Assembly (NCBI RefSeq): GCF_016862975.1
Contig: NZ_BONZ01000003.1
Location: forward strand, 1 to 64,000
Reading direction: 5' to 3'
From: Rugosimonospora africana
Lineage (GTDB): Bacteria > Actinomycetota > Actinomycetes > Mycobacteriales > Micromonosporaceae
DNA length: 64,000 nt
Positions 40,108 to 50,700 of the stretch are shown here, piece by piece. Within the stretch, counting starts at the first letter, position 1. Every line of letters starts with the position of its first letter. The position numbers and the translations under genes are program-made. Below the pieces are notes generated by a model that saw only the letters and a list, made by a program, of their open reading frames with translations, made no database searches and was not told where the DNA came from.

Positions 40108-40842
40108 GTGAACACCGTGCGCCAGCTTTTCGCCGCCGCCGTGGACGTCGATCCGACACGCCCACTGCTTACCTTCTACGACGACTTGACGGGAGAACGC
40201 ACCGAATTGTCCGGCGCGACGCTCGCCAACTGGGTGGCGAAGACGGCCAATCTGGTCGTCGACGGCGTCGGGCTCGGACCGGGAGACGGCGCGCTCGTGC
40301 TGCTGCCGCCGCACTGGCAGACCGCCGCCGTACTGCTCGGTTGCTGGTCAGCGGGGTTGACCGTATTACCCGCCGACACTCGGCCGGAGACGTCGCGTCG
40401 GAGTCGGTCAAGCGCCGGAGGCGCCAGCGACGCCGTGGGCAGTACGGCCGACGTCGCGTTCGTGGCGGCGGATCGGACGGACGAGGTCACTGTCGGTGAG
40501 CGGTACGCGCTCGGACTGCACCCGTTCGGGCTACCACTGCGGGGCGTACCCGCGGGGTACGCGGACTACTCGGTCGAGGTACGCGGCCACGGCGACCGGT
40601 TCGAGCCGGCCACCCCGGCGGACGACCAGGAGCCGCTGTGCGCACAGGCGGCGCAGCGCGCGTCGATCCTGGGGATCGGTGCCGGCGAGCGGGTGCTCAT
40701 CGACGCCGGCACGCATCCAGACCCGGTCGACTGGCTGCTCGCCCCGCTGTCCGCGCGCGCCAGCCTTGTCCTGTGTGGACATCTGGACTCCGATCGGCTG
40801 GCGGCGCGCGTACAGGCAGAACGGGTCAACCGCGTGATCTAG
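40108..40842 (+). CDS. TIGR03089 family protein (AMP-ligase-like N-terminal fragment fold)
   Basis: TIGR03089 protein, about 244 residues, found in actinobacteria and resembling part of the AMP-binding ligase N-terminal domain without the catalytic P-loop. It shows LLTFYDDLTGERTELSGATLANWVAKTANLV and PPHWQTAAVLLGCWSAGLTVLPADT. Function unknown. I chose GTG 40108 because the upstream in-frame ATG 40087 would add residues with rare codons (including AGA). Its last 17 bases overlap the end of the acetoacetyl-CoA synthetase gene on the other strand. It diverges from the glycosyltransferase gene. Confidence 0.82.
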   Translation: MNTVRQLFAAAVDVDPTRPLLTFYDDLTGERTELSGATLANWVAKTANLVVDGVGLGPGDGALVLLPPHWQTAAVLLGCWSAGLTVLPADTRPETSRRSRSSAGGASDAVGSTADVAFVAADRTDEVTVGERYALGLHPFGLPLRGVPAGYADYSVEVRGHGDRFEPATPADDQEPLCAQAAQRASILGIGAGERVLIDAGTHPDPVDWLLAPLSARASLVLCGHLDSDRLAARVQAERVNRVI

Positions 40843-42829
40843 CGTTCGCCAGCTCTTCGAAGGCGAGCAGCGAGTCGGGGTTGGCCAGCGCCCCACGGGC
40901 CGCCGCCGCGTCGACCGGGGTGCCGGTGAGGATCTTCTTCACGGGTACCTCCAGCTTCTTCCCGCTCAACGTCCGCGGCACGGCTCGCACCTGGTGGATC
41001 TCGTCCGGTACGTGCCGGGGCGACAGCGCCCCGCGCAGCTCGCGGGCGATCCGGGAACGCAGCGCCTCGTCCAACTCGACGCCGTCGGCCAGCACCACGA
41101 ACAGCAGCAGTTCCCCGGCGCCACCCTGGTCGTCCTCAAGGTGCACGACGACCGAGTCGGCGACCTCCGGCATGCCGTCGACCACGGAGTAGAACTCGGC
41201 GGTACCGAGCCGGACACCGCCCCGGTTCAGGGTCGCGTCCGAGCGGCCGGTGATCACGCAGGTTCCCCGCTCGGTCACGGTGATCCAGTCGCCGTGCCGC
41301 CACACGCCCGGGTACACGTCGAAGTACGCCTCCCGGTACCGGTGCCCGTCCTCGTCACCCCAGAAGCCGACCGGCATCGACGGCATCGGGGCAGTGATCA
41401 CCAGCTCGCCCAGTTCGCCGATCACCGGACGGCCGGCCGGGTCGTACGCCTCGACCCGCGCGCCGAGTGCACGGCAGGAAATCTCCCCCTGGTACACCGG
41501 CAGCAGTGGCGAGCCGCCAACGAAGCCGGTGCACACGTCGGTGCCGCCGGACAGCGAGGTGAGCAGGACGTCCCGGCCGACGTTCTCGTACACCCAGTTG
41601 AAGCCCTCCGGCGGCAGCGGCGCTCCGGTGGAGCCCACCCCGCGCAGCCCGTCCCCGACCAGGTCGCGGGGCACCACTCCGGCCTTGCGGCAGGCCAGCA
41701 GGAACGGGGCCGACGTGCCGAAGTAGGTGATGCCGAACTCGCCGGCCATCCGCCAGAGCGCGGCCGGATCGGGCTCGGCCGGCTGACCGGGCCGTGCCGA
41801 GACGACCGGATTGCCGTCGAACAGCACGATCGCCGAGCCGACCGCCGGCCCGGAGACCAGGTAGTTCCACATCATCCAGCCGGTGGTGGTGAACCAGAAG
41901 AACCGGTCGCCCGGGCCCATGTCCTGATGCAGGGCCAGCATCTTGAGGTGCTCCAGGAGGATGCCGCCGTGTCCGTGGACGATGGGCTTGGGCAATCCGG
42001 TGGTACCGGAGGAGTAGAGCACGTACAGCGGGTGGTCGAACGGTACCGGCGTGAACTCCAGCGGCTCCTCGGTCGGCGCGGCCAGTTCCGCCCACCCGTC
42101 CGGTTCGGCCCGCCCATCCGGCGCGCCACTGTCTAGATAGGACAGTGTCACGGTGTGTTCGAGCGTGGGCAACGCCTCCCGGATCGCGGCCACCTCGCCA
42201 CGCCGGTCGATCGGCTTGTCGCCGTACCGGTACCCGTCGATGGCCACCAGCACCTTGGGCGCGATCTGGCGCCACCGGTCGGTGACGCTGCGGGTGCCGA
42301 ACTCGGGCGCGCACGACGAGAAGATGGCACCCAGGCTCGCGGTCGCGAGCAGCAGCACGTACGTCTCCGGGATGTTCGGCAGGTACGCGGCGACTCGGTC
42401 GCCCCGGGTGACGCCGAGCCGCACCAGCCCGGCCCGTACCCGGCGGACCTGCTCGCGCAGTTCGGCCGCGGTGAGGGTCACCGGACCCCGGCTCTGGGAG
42501 ACGCCGAAAACCATCGGAGTGGTATCCGCCACACCCGGCATCCGCAGCACGGCCTCGGCGTAGTTGAGCCGGGCACCGGGGAACCAGACCGCCCCGGGCA
42601 TGTGCGGATCCGCCAGCACGGCGGTGGGCGCGGTGTGCGCCGGCACCATGAAGTAGTCCCACACCGCTCCCCAGAATCCGGAGAGGTCCGTGGTCGACCA
42701 TTCCCACAACGCCGGGTAGTCGGCGAACCGCAGCCCCCGCTCGCGGGCGAGCCAATTCATGAAATCGCCCATGCGGTAACGGTTTCTCGCATCGGCCGGC
42801 GGAGTCCAGAGCACCTTGTCCACGGTCAT
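40826..42829 (-). CDS. Acetoacetate--CoA ligase (acetoacetyl-CoA synthetase)
   Basis: ANL-superfamily ligase of the acetoacetyl-CoA synthetase type, 667 residues. The N-terminal WTPPADARNRYRMGDFMNWLARERG and DLSGFWGAVWDYF segment is characteristic of this branch. The ATP-binding loop is LYSSGTTGLPKPIVHGHGG and the C-terminal catalytic Lys lies in LSGKKLEVPVKKIL. It activates acetoacetate, linking ketone bodies or polymer breakdown to acetyl-CoA. ATG 42829 opens the conserved region; the same frame stays open for another 670 bases upstream without family similarity. Its 3' end overlaps TIGR03089 convergently by 17 bases. Confidence 0.9.
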   Translation of the reverse strand: MTVDKVLWTPPADARNRYRMGDFMNWLARERGLRFADYPALWEWSTTDLSGFWGAVWDYFMVPAHTAPTAVLADPHMPGAVWFPGARLNYAEAVLRMPGVADTTPMVFGVSQSRGPVTLTAAELREQVRRVRAGLVRLGVTRGDRVAAYLPNIPETYVLLLATASLGAIFSSCAPEFGTRSVTDRWRQIAPKVLVAIDGYRYGDKPIDRRGEVAAIREALPTLEHTVTLSYLDSGAPDGRAEPDGWAELAAPTEEPLEFTPVPFDHPLYVLYSSGTTGLPKPIVHGHGGILLEHLKMLALHQDMGPGDRFFWFTTTGWMMWNYLVSGPAVGSAIVLFDGNPVVSARPGQPAEPDPAALWRMAGEFGITYFGTSAPFLLACRKAGVVPRDLVGDGLRGVGSTGAPLPPEGFNWVYENVGRDVLLTSLSGGTDVCTGFVGGSPLLPVYQGEISCRALGARVEAYDPAGRPVIGELGELVITAPMPSMPVGFWGDEDGHRYREAYFDVYPGVWRHGDWITVTERGTCVITGRSDATLNRGGVRLGTAEFYSVVDGMPEVADSVVVHLEDDQGGAGELLLFVVLADGVELDEALRSRIARELRGALSPRHVPDEIHQVRAVPRTLSGKKLEVPVKKILTGTPVDAAAARGALANPDSLLAFEELANARSRG

Positions 42830-42985
42830 CGCGCTTTCTCCCCACGTCGGTGGTGCACCCATCCTGCACCGTGCCGGTGGGGTCCGGGGGGTGGGGAGGC
42901 GGCGGCGTTTCCGCCCGTGAGGGCGCCCCGCGACGCGGGTGTCGGTGGGCTGTTCATCTGCCCGGAACACGGTACGGTCCCCGAT

Positions 42986-44740
42986 ATGCGACACATCGCA
43001 ACCCTGATCGCCGCCATCTTCATCGGCCCGCTGGCCTGGGTCTTGATCGCGTTCGGGCAGGACCGGTCCACGGCCGCGTTCGCCCGGGTGCAGAGCACCG
43101 GCGCGTTCCACACGGGCGACTTCGTCCGGCCGCTGGTGTACCTGGCGGCGGCCGGGGTGCTCGTCGGGCTCATCGCCACCCTGCGGTTCTCGCCGCTGGG
43201 GGCGGTGCTGACCGGCGTGGTGTACGTGCTGAGCTACGTCTGGCTGCTCGTCGACCCGACCTGGCTGCTGCACCTGTTCAAGCGGAACCTGGAGGTCTTC
43301 GGCCAGACCGCGGATCCGACCCTGCCGGTCCGCTCGGGCACGACCCTGATCATCGGTGCGCTGCTCGTGGTGTCCGTACTGAGCGCGAAGCGGTGGCGGA
43401 GGTGGCCCCGGCCGGTGGTCGCCCAGGCACCCGGACCTGTGCCCGAGCCGATCGGCTACGACCTGGACCGCCTCGGCTTCGGCGACGGCGGTGTGCCGCA
43501 CCCGGACAACGAGCCGGACACGCTGGCCAACCCGTTCCCCGTTCAGGCCGGGGGGATGCCGGCCGGGTACCCGCCGAACCCCCGTACCGCTCCGTTCCAG
43601 GAGTCCATGCCGCCGGCCCGCCCACCCGCGACGCCCACGCCTTTCGTAACGCCAACGCCCTTCGCGACAACGGCGCCGATCCGGTCGGCCGCACCCCGTG
43701 TCGAACCGGCGTCCCGCGAGGATCCGACCGCCGACCTGTCCGTACCGTCCGCGACGCCGGCATCGCCCGAGCCCCCGACGGCCGACCTTTCGGAGCCGAC
43801 CGTGCCGACCGCTCCGGCCGCGCCGGCCGCGCCGAGCGGTCAGGCGGCTGAGCCAGCCATACCGGCACAGCTCGGATCCATCACCGCCGCGCTGTCTTCG
43901 CCGGCTCCGGCCGCGACGCCCGAGACGCCCACCTCGGAACAGGCCACGGCGACGCAGACCGAGCGACCGCAGGGCGACCCCGCTCCGGCCATGTCCACTC
44001 CGGACGCGCCGACGGCGACACCCACGCGCACCGAGCCGGCCCCGGCCCCGGCTACGCCCACACGCGCAGAGCCGACTCCGGCACCGGACCCGGCGGCCAC
44101 GTCGACGGCGGATCAGCCGGTCGCGGCATCGAACAAGGCGGCAGCGGCACCGGATGAGACAGCGCGGGCTACCACGACAGTGGACGACGAGCCCGCACGG
44201 ACAACACCGGCGCGAGACACGCCTGCCGCGTCGGCAGCGGCAGCGGCGTCGCCAGCACCAGCACCAGCACCAGCACCAGCGGCAGCGGCAGCGGCAGCGG
44301 CAACCGGCGAGCCCACGGAACGTGAGCCGGCACCGAGTGCAACCGCCGGGACCGGGCCCGCACCAAGCGACCCGCCGTCAACCGATCCGACACCCAACAA
44401 GCCGACACCCAACGGATCGGCTCCGAGCGAGACGACACCCAGCGAGCCGGCACCCCGCGAGCCAGCGTCGAGCGGACCGGCACCGGACGAGCCGACGGCC
44501 GGCGCCGCCACACCGAACGAGAAGACGGTCAGTGAACCGGCGTCGAACGAGCCGGCACCGCCCGGCCCCGCCGACGAACCGAGCGCCCGTACCGGGGCCG
44601 AGCCGGCCGACAAGCCGTTCGACCGGTGGGCGACCGTCGAGTCGCAGGCGCCCCTGGTGAACCCGACCCGTACGCCGCCGGCCGGCTCACCCTGGGCGAT
44701 CCCGTTGCGCGAGGCGCCCGACGACCAGCCGCCCCGCTGA
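42986..44740 (+). CDS. Membrane protein with very long Pro/Ala/Thr-rich tail
   Basis: 584-residue protein of unknown function. Four hydrophobic helices fill the first 135 residues (HIATLIAAIFIGPLAWVLIAFG; FVRPLVYLAAAGVLVGLIATL; AVLTGVVYVLSYVWLLV; TTLIIGALLVVSVLSA). The remaining 440 or so residues are low-complexity Pro/Ala/Thr/Glu repeats, including a PAPAPAPAPAAAAAAAA run coded by in-frame hexamers. The C-terminus NPTRTPPAGSPWAIPLREAP looks more ordered. Start ATG 42986; its frame is open long before this but antisense to the synthetase gene. Divergent to that gene. Confidence 0.75.
   Translation: MRHIATLIAAIFIGPLAWVLIAFGQDRSTAAFARVQSTGAFHTGDFVRPLVYLAAAGVLVGLIATLRFSPLGAVLTGVVYVLSYVWLLVDPTWLLHLFKRNLEVFGQTADPTLPVRSGTTLIIGALLVVSVLSAKRWRRWPRPVVAQAPGPVPEPIGYDLDRLGFGDGGVPHPDNEPDTLANPFPVQAGGMPAGYPPNPRTAPFQESMPPARPPATPTPFVTPTPFATTAPIRSAAPRVEPASREDPTADLSVPSATPASPEPPTADLSEPTVPTAPAAPAAPSGQAAEPAIPAQLGSITAALSSPAPAATPETPTSEQATATQTERPQGDPAPAMSTPDAPTATPTRTEPAPAPATPTRAEPTPAPDPAATSTADQPVAASNKAAAAPDETARATTTVDDEPARTTPARDTPAASAAAAASPAPAPAPAPAAAAAAAATGEPTEREPAPSATAGTGPAPSDPPSTDPTPNKPTPNGSAPSETTPSEPAPREPASSGPAPDEPTAGAATPNEKTVSEPASNEPAPPGPADEPSARTGAEPADKPFDRWATVESQAPLVNPTRTPPAGSPWAIPLREAPDDQPPR
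44250..44300. repeat. In-frame hexamer microsatellite
   Basis: Four CAGCAC-type hexamers are followed by about three AGCGGC-type hexamers, coding Ala-Pro then Ala-Ala in the tail of the membrane protein. Length change by whole hexamers would keep the frame, so this tract could vary between strains. Confidence 0.75.
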
Positions 44741-44753
44741 GTACGGGCAATCC

Positions 44754-45908
44754 TCAGCCGCGCAGCAGCTCCCGGGCCATCACGATGCGCTGCACCTGGT
44801 TCGTTCCCTCGTAGATCTGGGTGATCTTGGCGTCGCGCATCATCCGCTCCACCGGGAAGTCCTTGGTGTACCCGTACCCACCGAGCAGCTGCACCGCGTC
44901 CGTGGTGATTTCCATGGCTGCGTCCGAGGCAAAGCACTTCGCGGCCGCCCCGAAGTACGTCAGGTCGGCGTCACCGCGCTCCGACTTGCCCGCCGCCACG
45001 TAGGTGAGCTGGCGCGCCGCTTCCAGCTTCATGCCCATGTCGGCGAGCATGAACTGGATCCCCTGGAACTCCGCGACCGCCTTGCCGAACTGCCGCCGTT
45101 CCTGCACGTACCGCTTCGCGAAGTCGAGCGCTCCCTGGGCGATCCCGATCGCCTGAGCCGCGATGGTGACCCGGGTGTGGTCCAGAGTCCGCATGGCGAT
45201 TTTGAAGCCGTCACCCGGGGCTCCGATCATCCGGTCGGCCGGGATCCGCACGTTGTCGAAGTACACCTCGCGGGTCGGCGAGCCCTTGATGCCCAGCTTC
45301 TTCTCCGGTGCCCCGAAACTCACACCGGGATCGGACTTCTCCACCACGAAGGCAGAGATGCCCCGGGAGCGCTCGCCCGGCGAGGTCACCGCGAAAACGG
45401 TGTAGAAGTCCGAGACGCCGGCGTTCGTGATCCACCGTTTCGCGCCATTGATCACATAGTGATCATTGTCACTAGTTGCCCGAGTCGTCATAGACGCCGC
45501 GTCGCTGCCCGCCTCGGGCTCCGAGAGGCAGTACGAGAACATCGCCTCACCGCTGGCCACCGGGGACAGGTACCGCTGCCTCAGCTCGGCCGACGCGGCC
45601 AGCAACAGCGGCATCGTGCCCAGTTTGTTGACCGCCGGAATCAGCGACGAGGCCGCGCAGGCACGCGCCACCTCCTCGATGACGATGGCCGTGGCCAGCG
45701 CGTCCGCGCCCGCGCCGCCGTACTCCTCCGGGATGTGCGGAGCGTGGAAATCGGCCGCTCGCAAGGCGTCGTATGAGGCTTGCGGAAACTCGCCGGTCTC
45801 GTCCGCCGCGGCGGCGTTCGGCGCCACCTTCCCCTCGCACACCGCCCGTACCGCCTCACGAATCGCCTGGTGCTCCTCGGGCAGCTGGTACGCCTCAAAC
45901 TCGGTCAT
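44754..45908 (-). CDS. Acyl-CoA dehydrogenase (FadE25-like)
   Basis: FAD-dependent acyl-CoA dehydrogenase, 384 residues. The substrate/FAD segment FSYCLSEPEAGSDAASM, then KRWITNAGVSDFYTVFA, GIKGSPTREVYFDNVRIPADRMIG and LLGGYGYTKDFPVERMMRDAKITQIYEGTNQ are full-length family motifs. The catalytic Glu is the one in YEGTNQVQR. ATG 45908 opens the conserved protein (MTEFEAYQLPEEHQ). Close resemblance to mycobacterial FadE25 and its position before purE/purK agree with conserved synteny. Acyl chain preference is not readable. Confidence 0.92.
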   Translation of the reverse strand: MTEFEAYQLPEEHQAIREAVRAVCEGKVAPNAAAADETGEFPQASYDALRAADFHAPHIPEEYGGAGADALATAIVIEEVARACAASSLIPAVNKLGTMPLLLAASAELRQRYLSPVASGEAMFSYCLSEPEAGSDAASMTTRATSDNDHYVINGAKRWITNAGVSDFYTVFAVTSPGERSRGISAFVVEKSDPGVSFGAPEKKLGIKGSPTREVYFDNVRIPADRMIGAPGDGFKIAMRTLDHTRVTIAAQAIGIAQGALDFAKRYVQERRQFGKAVAEFQGIQFMLADMGMKLEAARQLTYVAAGKSERGDADLTYFGAAAKCFASDAAMEITTDAVQLLGGYGYTKDFPVERMMRDAKITQIYEGTNQVQRIVMARELLRG

Positions 45909-46165
45909 CCGGAAACCTTCCCTCGGGGAGATCCGGGCTGTCCGGAATGGGTGACAGGCCGGAAGGTCTGGGGTGTCGGCGCTAGGCTGAGCGCGTAGCG
46001 GGGCTAAGCTTACCGGCCGGTAACCTGACGTCGTTTCCAGGCTGGGTCGGTCAAGCACTATCCTCGCCGGGACGGCGCGGTGGTCGCAAACGCCCGTCCG
46101 GCCCGGAGCGAGGAAATCCTCCGAGGTCGCGGCATATGCGGCACGTGTGCGAGCGGAGACCAGGC

Positions 46166-47602
46166 GTGACGATTTCGTACCCAGGGAGCCAGCCCCTGAC
46201 GCCCCCAGAGATCCTGACCCCACCGTCCGGGGCGGGCCGGCCACGGCTGACCTTCCTCGGCACGGGCTACCTGGGAGCCACCTACGCGATCTGTTTTGCC
46301 GAGATGGGCTACGAGGTTCTCGGCTTCGATGTCGACGAACCCAAGATCGCCAAGCTGGCCAGCGGCGAGGTGCCGTTCCATGAACCCGGCCTCGACGAAC
46401 TGCTGCGCAAGAACCTCGCGGGTGGACGCCTGCGGTTCACCACGTCGTACGACGAGGTGGCCGAGTTCGGCGACGTCCACTTCATCTGCGTGGGTACCCC
46501 TCAGCGGGCCGACGGCCTGGCCGCCGACCTGAGCTACGTGGAAGCCGCGGTCACCGGCCTCGCGCCGAAGCTGACCCGCAAGGCCCTGATCGTCGGCAAG
46601 TCGACGGTGCCGGTCGGCACCGCCGAGTGGGTCGAGGAGATCATCGCCCGGCACGCGCCGGAGCAGGCCCAGGTCGAGGTCGCCTGGAGCCCGGAGTTCC
46701 TCCAGGAGGGCTTCGCGGTCGAGGACGTACTGCGGCCCAACCGGGTCATCTTCGGCGTCAAGAGCGAGTGGGCGTACGGCATGCTGTACGGCTCGCACAA
46801 GGGCGTCTTCGACCTGGCCATGACCGAGGATCGCGAGGTGCCGGTCGTGGTGACCGACTTCGCTACCGCGGAGCTGGTGAAGGTCGCGGCCAACGCGTTC
46901 CTGGCCACCAAGATCTCGTTCATCAACGCGATGGCCGAGGTCTGCGAGGCGGCCGGCGCCGACGTGACCCAGCTCGCCAGGGCGATCGGGTACGACCCCC
47001 GGATCGGCAACCGGTTCCTCCGGGCCGGACTCGGCTTCGGCGGCGCCTGCCTGCCCAAGGACATCCGGGCGTTCCAGGCGCGGGCCCAGGAGCTGGGTGT
47101 CGGTGAGGCACTGCGCTTCCTGCACGAGGTCGACCTGATCAACCAGCGGCGGCGCCAGCGGGTCGTTCAGCTGGCGGCGGAGTTGCTCGACCGCCCGAAC
47201 GGGCCGGCAGGCCCGGACCTGAGCGGTCTGCGCATCGCGGTGCTCGGCGCGACGTTCAAGCCCAACTCCGACGACGTACGGGACTCGCCCGCGCTGTCGG
47301 TGGTCCGCAAGCTGTCCCGTGCCGGCGCGTCGGTGGCGGTCTACGACCCCGAGGGCATGTCCAACGCCGAGCGCGAGCTGCCGGAGGTCGGGTTCGCCAA
47401 GACGCTGACCGACGCGGTCGCCCGGGCGGACCTGGTGTGCGTCCTGACCGAGTGGGAAGAGTTCCGCAACGCCGACCCGGCGACGCTCGCCGAACTGGTG
47501 AACGGGAAGCGCGTCATCGACGGCCGGAACTGCCTTGACCAGGGACTCTGGGTCCGGGCCGGCTGGGACTACCGCGGTATGGGACGCCCCGAGCCCGCCT
47601 GA
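46166..47602 (+). CDS. UDP-glucose/GDP-mannose 6-dehydrogenase family protein
   Basis: Nucleotide-sugar dehydrogenase, 478 residues, oxidising UDP-glucose or GDP-mannose C6 to a uronate with two NAD+. Seen: Rossmann motif FLGTGYLGATYAICFAEMGYEVLGFD, STVPVGTAEWVEE, EFLQEGFAVEDVLRPNRVIFG, and the catalytic Cys in GFGGACLPKDIRAF. The C-terminal UDPG_MGDH_C domain has AVLGATFKPNSDDVRDSPAL. GTG 46166 has GGAG upstream; an earlier in-frame ATG at 46136 is possible. UDP-glucose is the more usual substrate of this type. A strong terminator follows. Confidence 0.9.
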   Translation: MTISYPGSQPLTPPEILTPPSGAGRPRLTFLGTGYLGATYAICFAEMGYEVLGFDVDEPKIAKLASGEVPFHEPGLDELLRKNLAGGRLRFTTSYDEVAEFGDVHFICVGTPQRADGLAADLSYVEAAVTGLAPKLTRKALIVGKSTVPVGTAEWVEEIIARHAPEQAQVEVAWSPEFLQEGFAVEDVLRPNRVIFGVKSEWAYGMLYGSHKGVFDLAMTEDREVPVVVTDFATAELVKVAANAFLATKISFINAMAEVCEAAGADVTQLARAIGYDPRIGNRFLRAGLGFGGACLPKDIRAFQARAQELGVGEALRFLHEVDLINQRRRQRVVQLAAELLDRPNGPAGPDLSGLRIAVLGATFKPNSDDVRDSPALSVVRKLSRAGASVAVYDPEGMSNAERELPEVGFAKTLTDAVARADLVCVLTEWEEFRNADPATLAELVNGKRVIDGRNCLDQGLWVRAGWDYRGMGRPEPA

Positions 47603-47622
47603 CGGGTTGGGGCCGAAGGTCC

Positions 47623-47657
47623 AAAAAGGAGGGGCGCCCCACGGGGCGCCCCTTTTG
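47623..47657 (+). terminator. Rho-independent terminator after the nucleotide-sugar dehydrogenase
   Basis: GGGGCGCCCC (47631-47640), AC, GGGGCGCCCC (47643-47652) followed by TTTT and preceded by AAAAAGGA, about 30 bases after the stop. It is the clearest classical terminator in the window. Confidence 0.85.
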
Positions 47658-47717
47658 TCACTGGCGTCGGGTCACGATCGCTCGGCATCCTTTGCGTAGA
47701 AGTGACGGGAGGGTGCC

Positions 47718-50700
47718 GTGGGGACATACCCCTGCTCGAACTGTGGTACGACCGCGGATACGTCCACTGGCTGTCCGAACTGCGGCCACACGGTCCAGCA
47801 GGAGATCGCCGACCTGAGTCGCGTGATCACCCAGATGCAGTTCCGCAACCGCGACATGGTCGACGAGAGATCCCTGCTGATGCGACGCATCCAGGGCGCG
47901 ATCGCCACCCGGTCGCTGTTGCAGGAATCCGTCGCCGCACGGCGCGGCTCACCCCGGCAGGCCGGCGTCAAGGCGGCCCCACGGCGCCGGCTGAGCCCGC
48001 TGCCGGGGCTCTCCCGGCAGCGGACGGCCACCGAGACCCCGCCGCCTCCGGTCGACGAGGTGCGCACGGTCACCGGCCGGCCGATCCGCCCCGGCAAGCG
48101 GGTACCGATGCCGGAGCGTCCGAAGACGACGCACGCCCCGCAACCCGAGACGTCCACGCGTACCACGCAGAACGCCCTGCTCTGGCTCGGCGCACTGCTG
48201 TTCGCGGTGACCGGCACCGGATACCTGCTGCGTGAGCTGCAGGACGGCGCGCGGATCGTGGTGTTCGCCCTGCTGGCCGTCGCCATCCTGGCCGCCCCGC
48301 TGCCGATCGCGCGGCGCGGCCTGGTGTCGACCGCCGAGACCCTCGCCTCGGTGGGCCTGCTGTTCGTGCTGCTCGAGGGGTACGCGATCTGGGCCACCGA
48401 CGCGCTGGCCGGCTCCGGGATGTCGGGGGCGGCGTTCGCCGGGTTGGTGTGTCTGGCGACCGCCGGGGTCGCGGCCGGGTACCGGACGATCAGTCACCTG
48501 GTCGCCCCGCGCTTCGCCGGCATCCTGCTGCTGCAACCGGTGCTCCCGCTGCTGTTCGCCGGAGTGATCCACGGAGTGGCCGGGTGGTCGGCGATCCTGG
48601 CCGCGGTCGGCGCGCAGGATCTCGCCCTGGCGATCGTGCTGCGCCAGCGGCAGAATCGCGTCGCCCGCCCGCCGGCGAAGTCGATCATCGAAGCCGAGGA
48701 GATCGAGGTCGCCGAGGAGATCGACGAGCATGCCGCGGAGGGCACCCCGTACCTGCGGGACGCGGTCTGGATCCTGCACGGCCTGGCCGTGCTCGCGGCC
48801 GTGGTCTGCGCGGTCGTCACGCTCGCCGGCGCGCACGCCACCACGGTCGTGCTGGGCGGCGCCGCCGGGCTGCTGCTCGCCGCGACCGTCGGCCTCGGTG
48901 GCGGCCTCACGCTGCGGCGCTGGCCGCTGCCCGACGTCGCGGCCGGCCTGGCGACCGCCGCGCTGATCTGCGCGATCGGCCGGGTCACCGCGGTGACACT
49001 GCCCGGCTGGGGCCTGGTGATGACCGGCCTGGCGATCCTGGTGGCCGGGGTGACCGTCCGGCTGCTCGGCCCGCTGGCCCACCAGGGGCCGCGCCTGGCC
49101 GGGGCACTGTCCGCCGGGGTACTGGCGCTGATCCTGCTCGGCCGCGGGTTCGACGCGATCGTCGGGCCGCTGCGCGCGAGCAGCCCCGCCTGGCACGCGC
49201 ATCTCGGCTCGTACGCGCACACGGTGGCGAAGAGCGCCGGACCCGGTGCCGGGCAGCTCGCCCTGGCCGCGATCATCCTCACCGCCGCCGCCCTGACGAT
49301 GCTGCCCCGCCAGGACCGCACCGACGGCGCGGTCGCCGGGTTCACCCTGACGCTGCTTCTGGTACCGGCGGGCCTGTCGCTGCCCTGGGCGGCCGTTCCG
49401 CTGGTACTCGTCCTGGCCGCGGTGGCCCTCGGCGCGTACGCGCTGATCGCGCCGACCAACCGGTCGTCGTGGGTACGCATCGGCGCGGCCGCCATCGTGG
49501 GCTGTTACGCGGTCGGGGTGGCCCTGGCCCGTCCGGAGGCCGCCGCGCTGGCTCTGTCCGGGCTCACCATCTTCGGAGCGGCGATCGGTATCGCCCCCCG
49601 GCTGGCCGAGACCTCGCTCGGGCCCAACGCCGACCGGGCCGCCGAGGCCGGCTGGGCGGGGGCGGCGTTCGCGCTGCCCGGGGCGGTGGCGTTCGCCACG
49701 GCCGGGACGGCGCAGAGCACCGACTCCGGTCCGGTACCGGTGCTCGCCGCGAGCTTCCTGGCGGTCGCCGGTACCCTCACCGCGACCGCGGTGAACCAGG
49801 TCGCCCGCGGGCGACCGGCACCGCTCGTGGTCGCCGGCAGCACTCTCGGGGCGGGCGCGGTGGCCGTCGCCGCGTTCGTGTCCGGCGGCGTCCCGCTGGT
49901 CGACATCGGCATCGCCGCCCTGCTGCTGATCAGCGCCGTCATGCTGTGCCTGGCGCCGTGGATGGACGTCAGCCGGCGCATCGCCGGGGTCGCCGGGGGC
50001 TCGGACATCGCGGCGACCGCGGTCACCGCCGCGTCGGTCGCCGCGGTGGCCCGCGTCGCCGGCCTGCTCGCCCCCGGGTACCAGCTGGCCACGGCGGCCG
50101 TTCTGGTGCTGCTGGTCGCCGCCGGGGTGCGTGCCATGCCCGCCGAGTGGCGGCGCGGACCGATCGTCGGCGGAAGCCTGGTCGGTACCGTGGTCGGGTT
50201 GATCGCCGGTGTCGAGGCGGTACGCGGTGCGTTCGCCGCCCTGGACGCCGTGGCGCCGGTCTGGCACACCGACCTGGCGCACTGGTCGGCGCACATCTCC
50301 GGTCCGTTCGGGGCGCAGGTGCCGCTCGCCCTGGTGCTGCTCGCCGCCGCGGCGGCGGTGGCTCTGCCGGCACCCGCCTCGTACGCGGTCAGCTCGGTCG
50401 GGATCGGGCTGGCCGCCCTGGCCGCACCGGCCGCCCTCGACCTGCCGTGGTGGTCCCCGATCCTGTTCAGTGGCGTCGCCGCCACCGGCATCGGCATCGC
50501 CGCCGGCCGCAGCACGGTGCGCGAGGCGGCCTGGGCCCGGTACAGCATGGCCACCGTGCTGTTCGCCGACACGATCGGCGCCAGCCTGGTCCGGCCCGGG
50601 GTCACCGCGCAGACCCTGCTCGTGTCCACCCTGATCCTCGCCGCGATCGCCTGGGCGGCGGCCACCACGCTGCGTGCCCACGAGAATGCGACACACCTGG

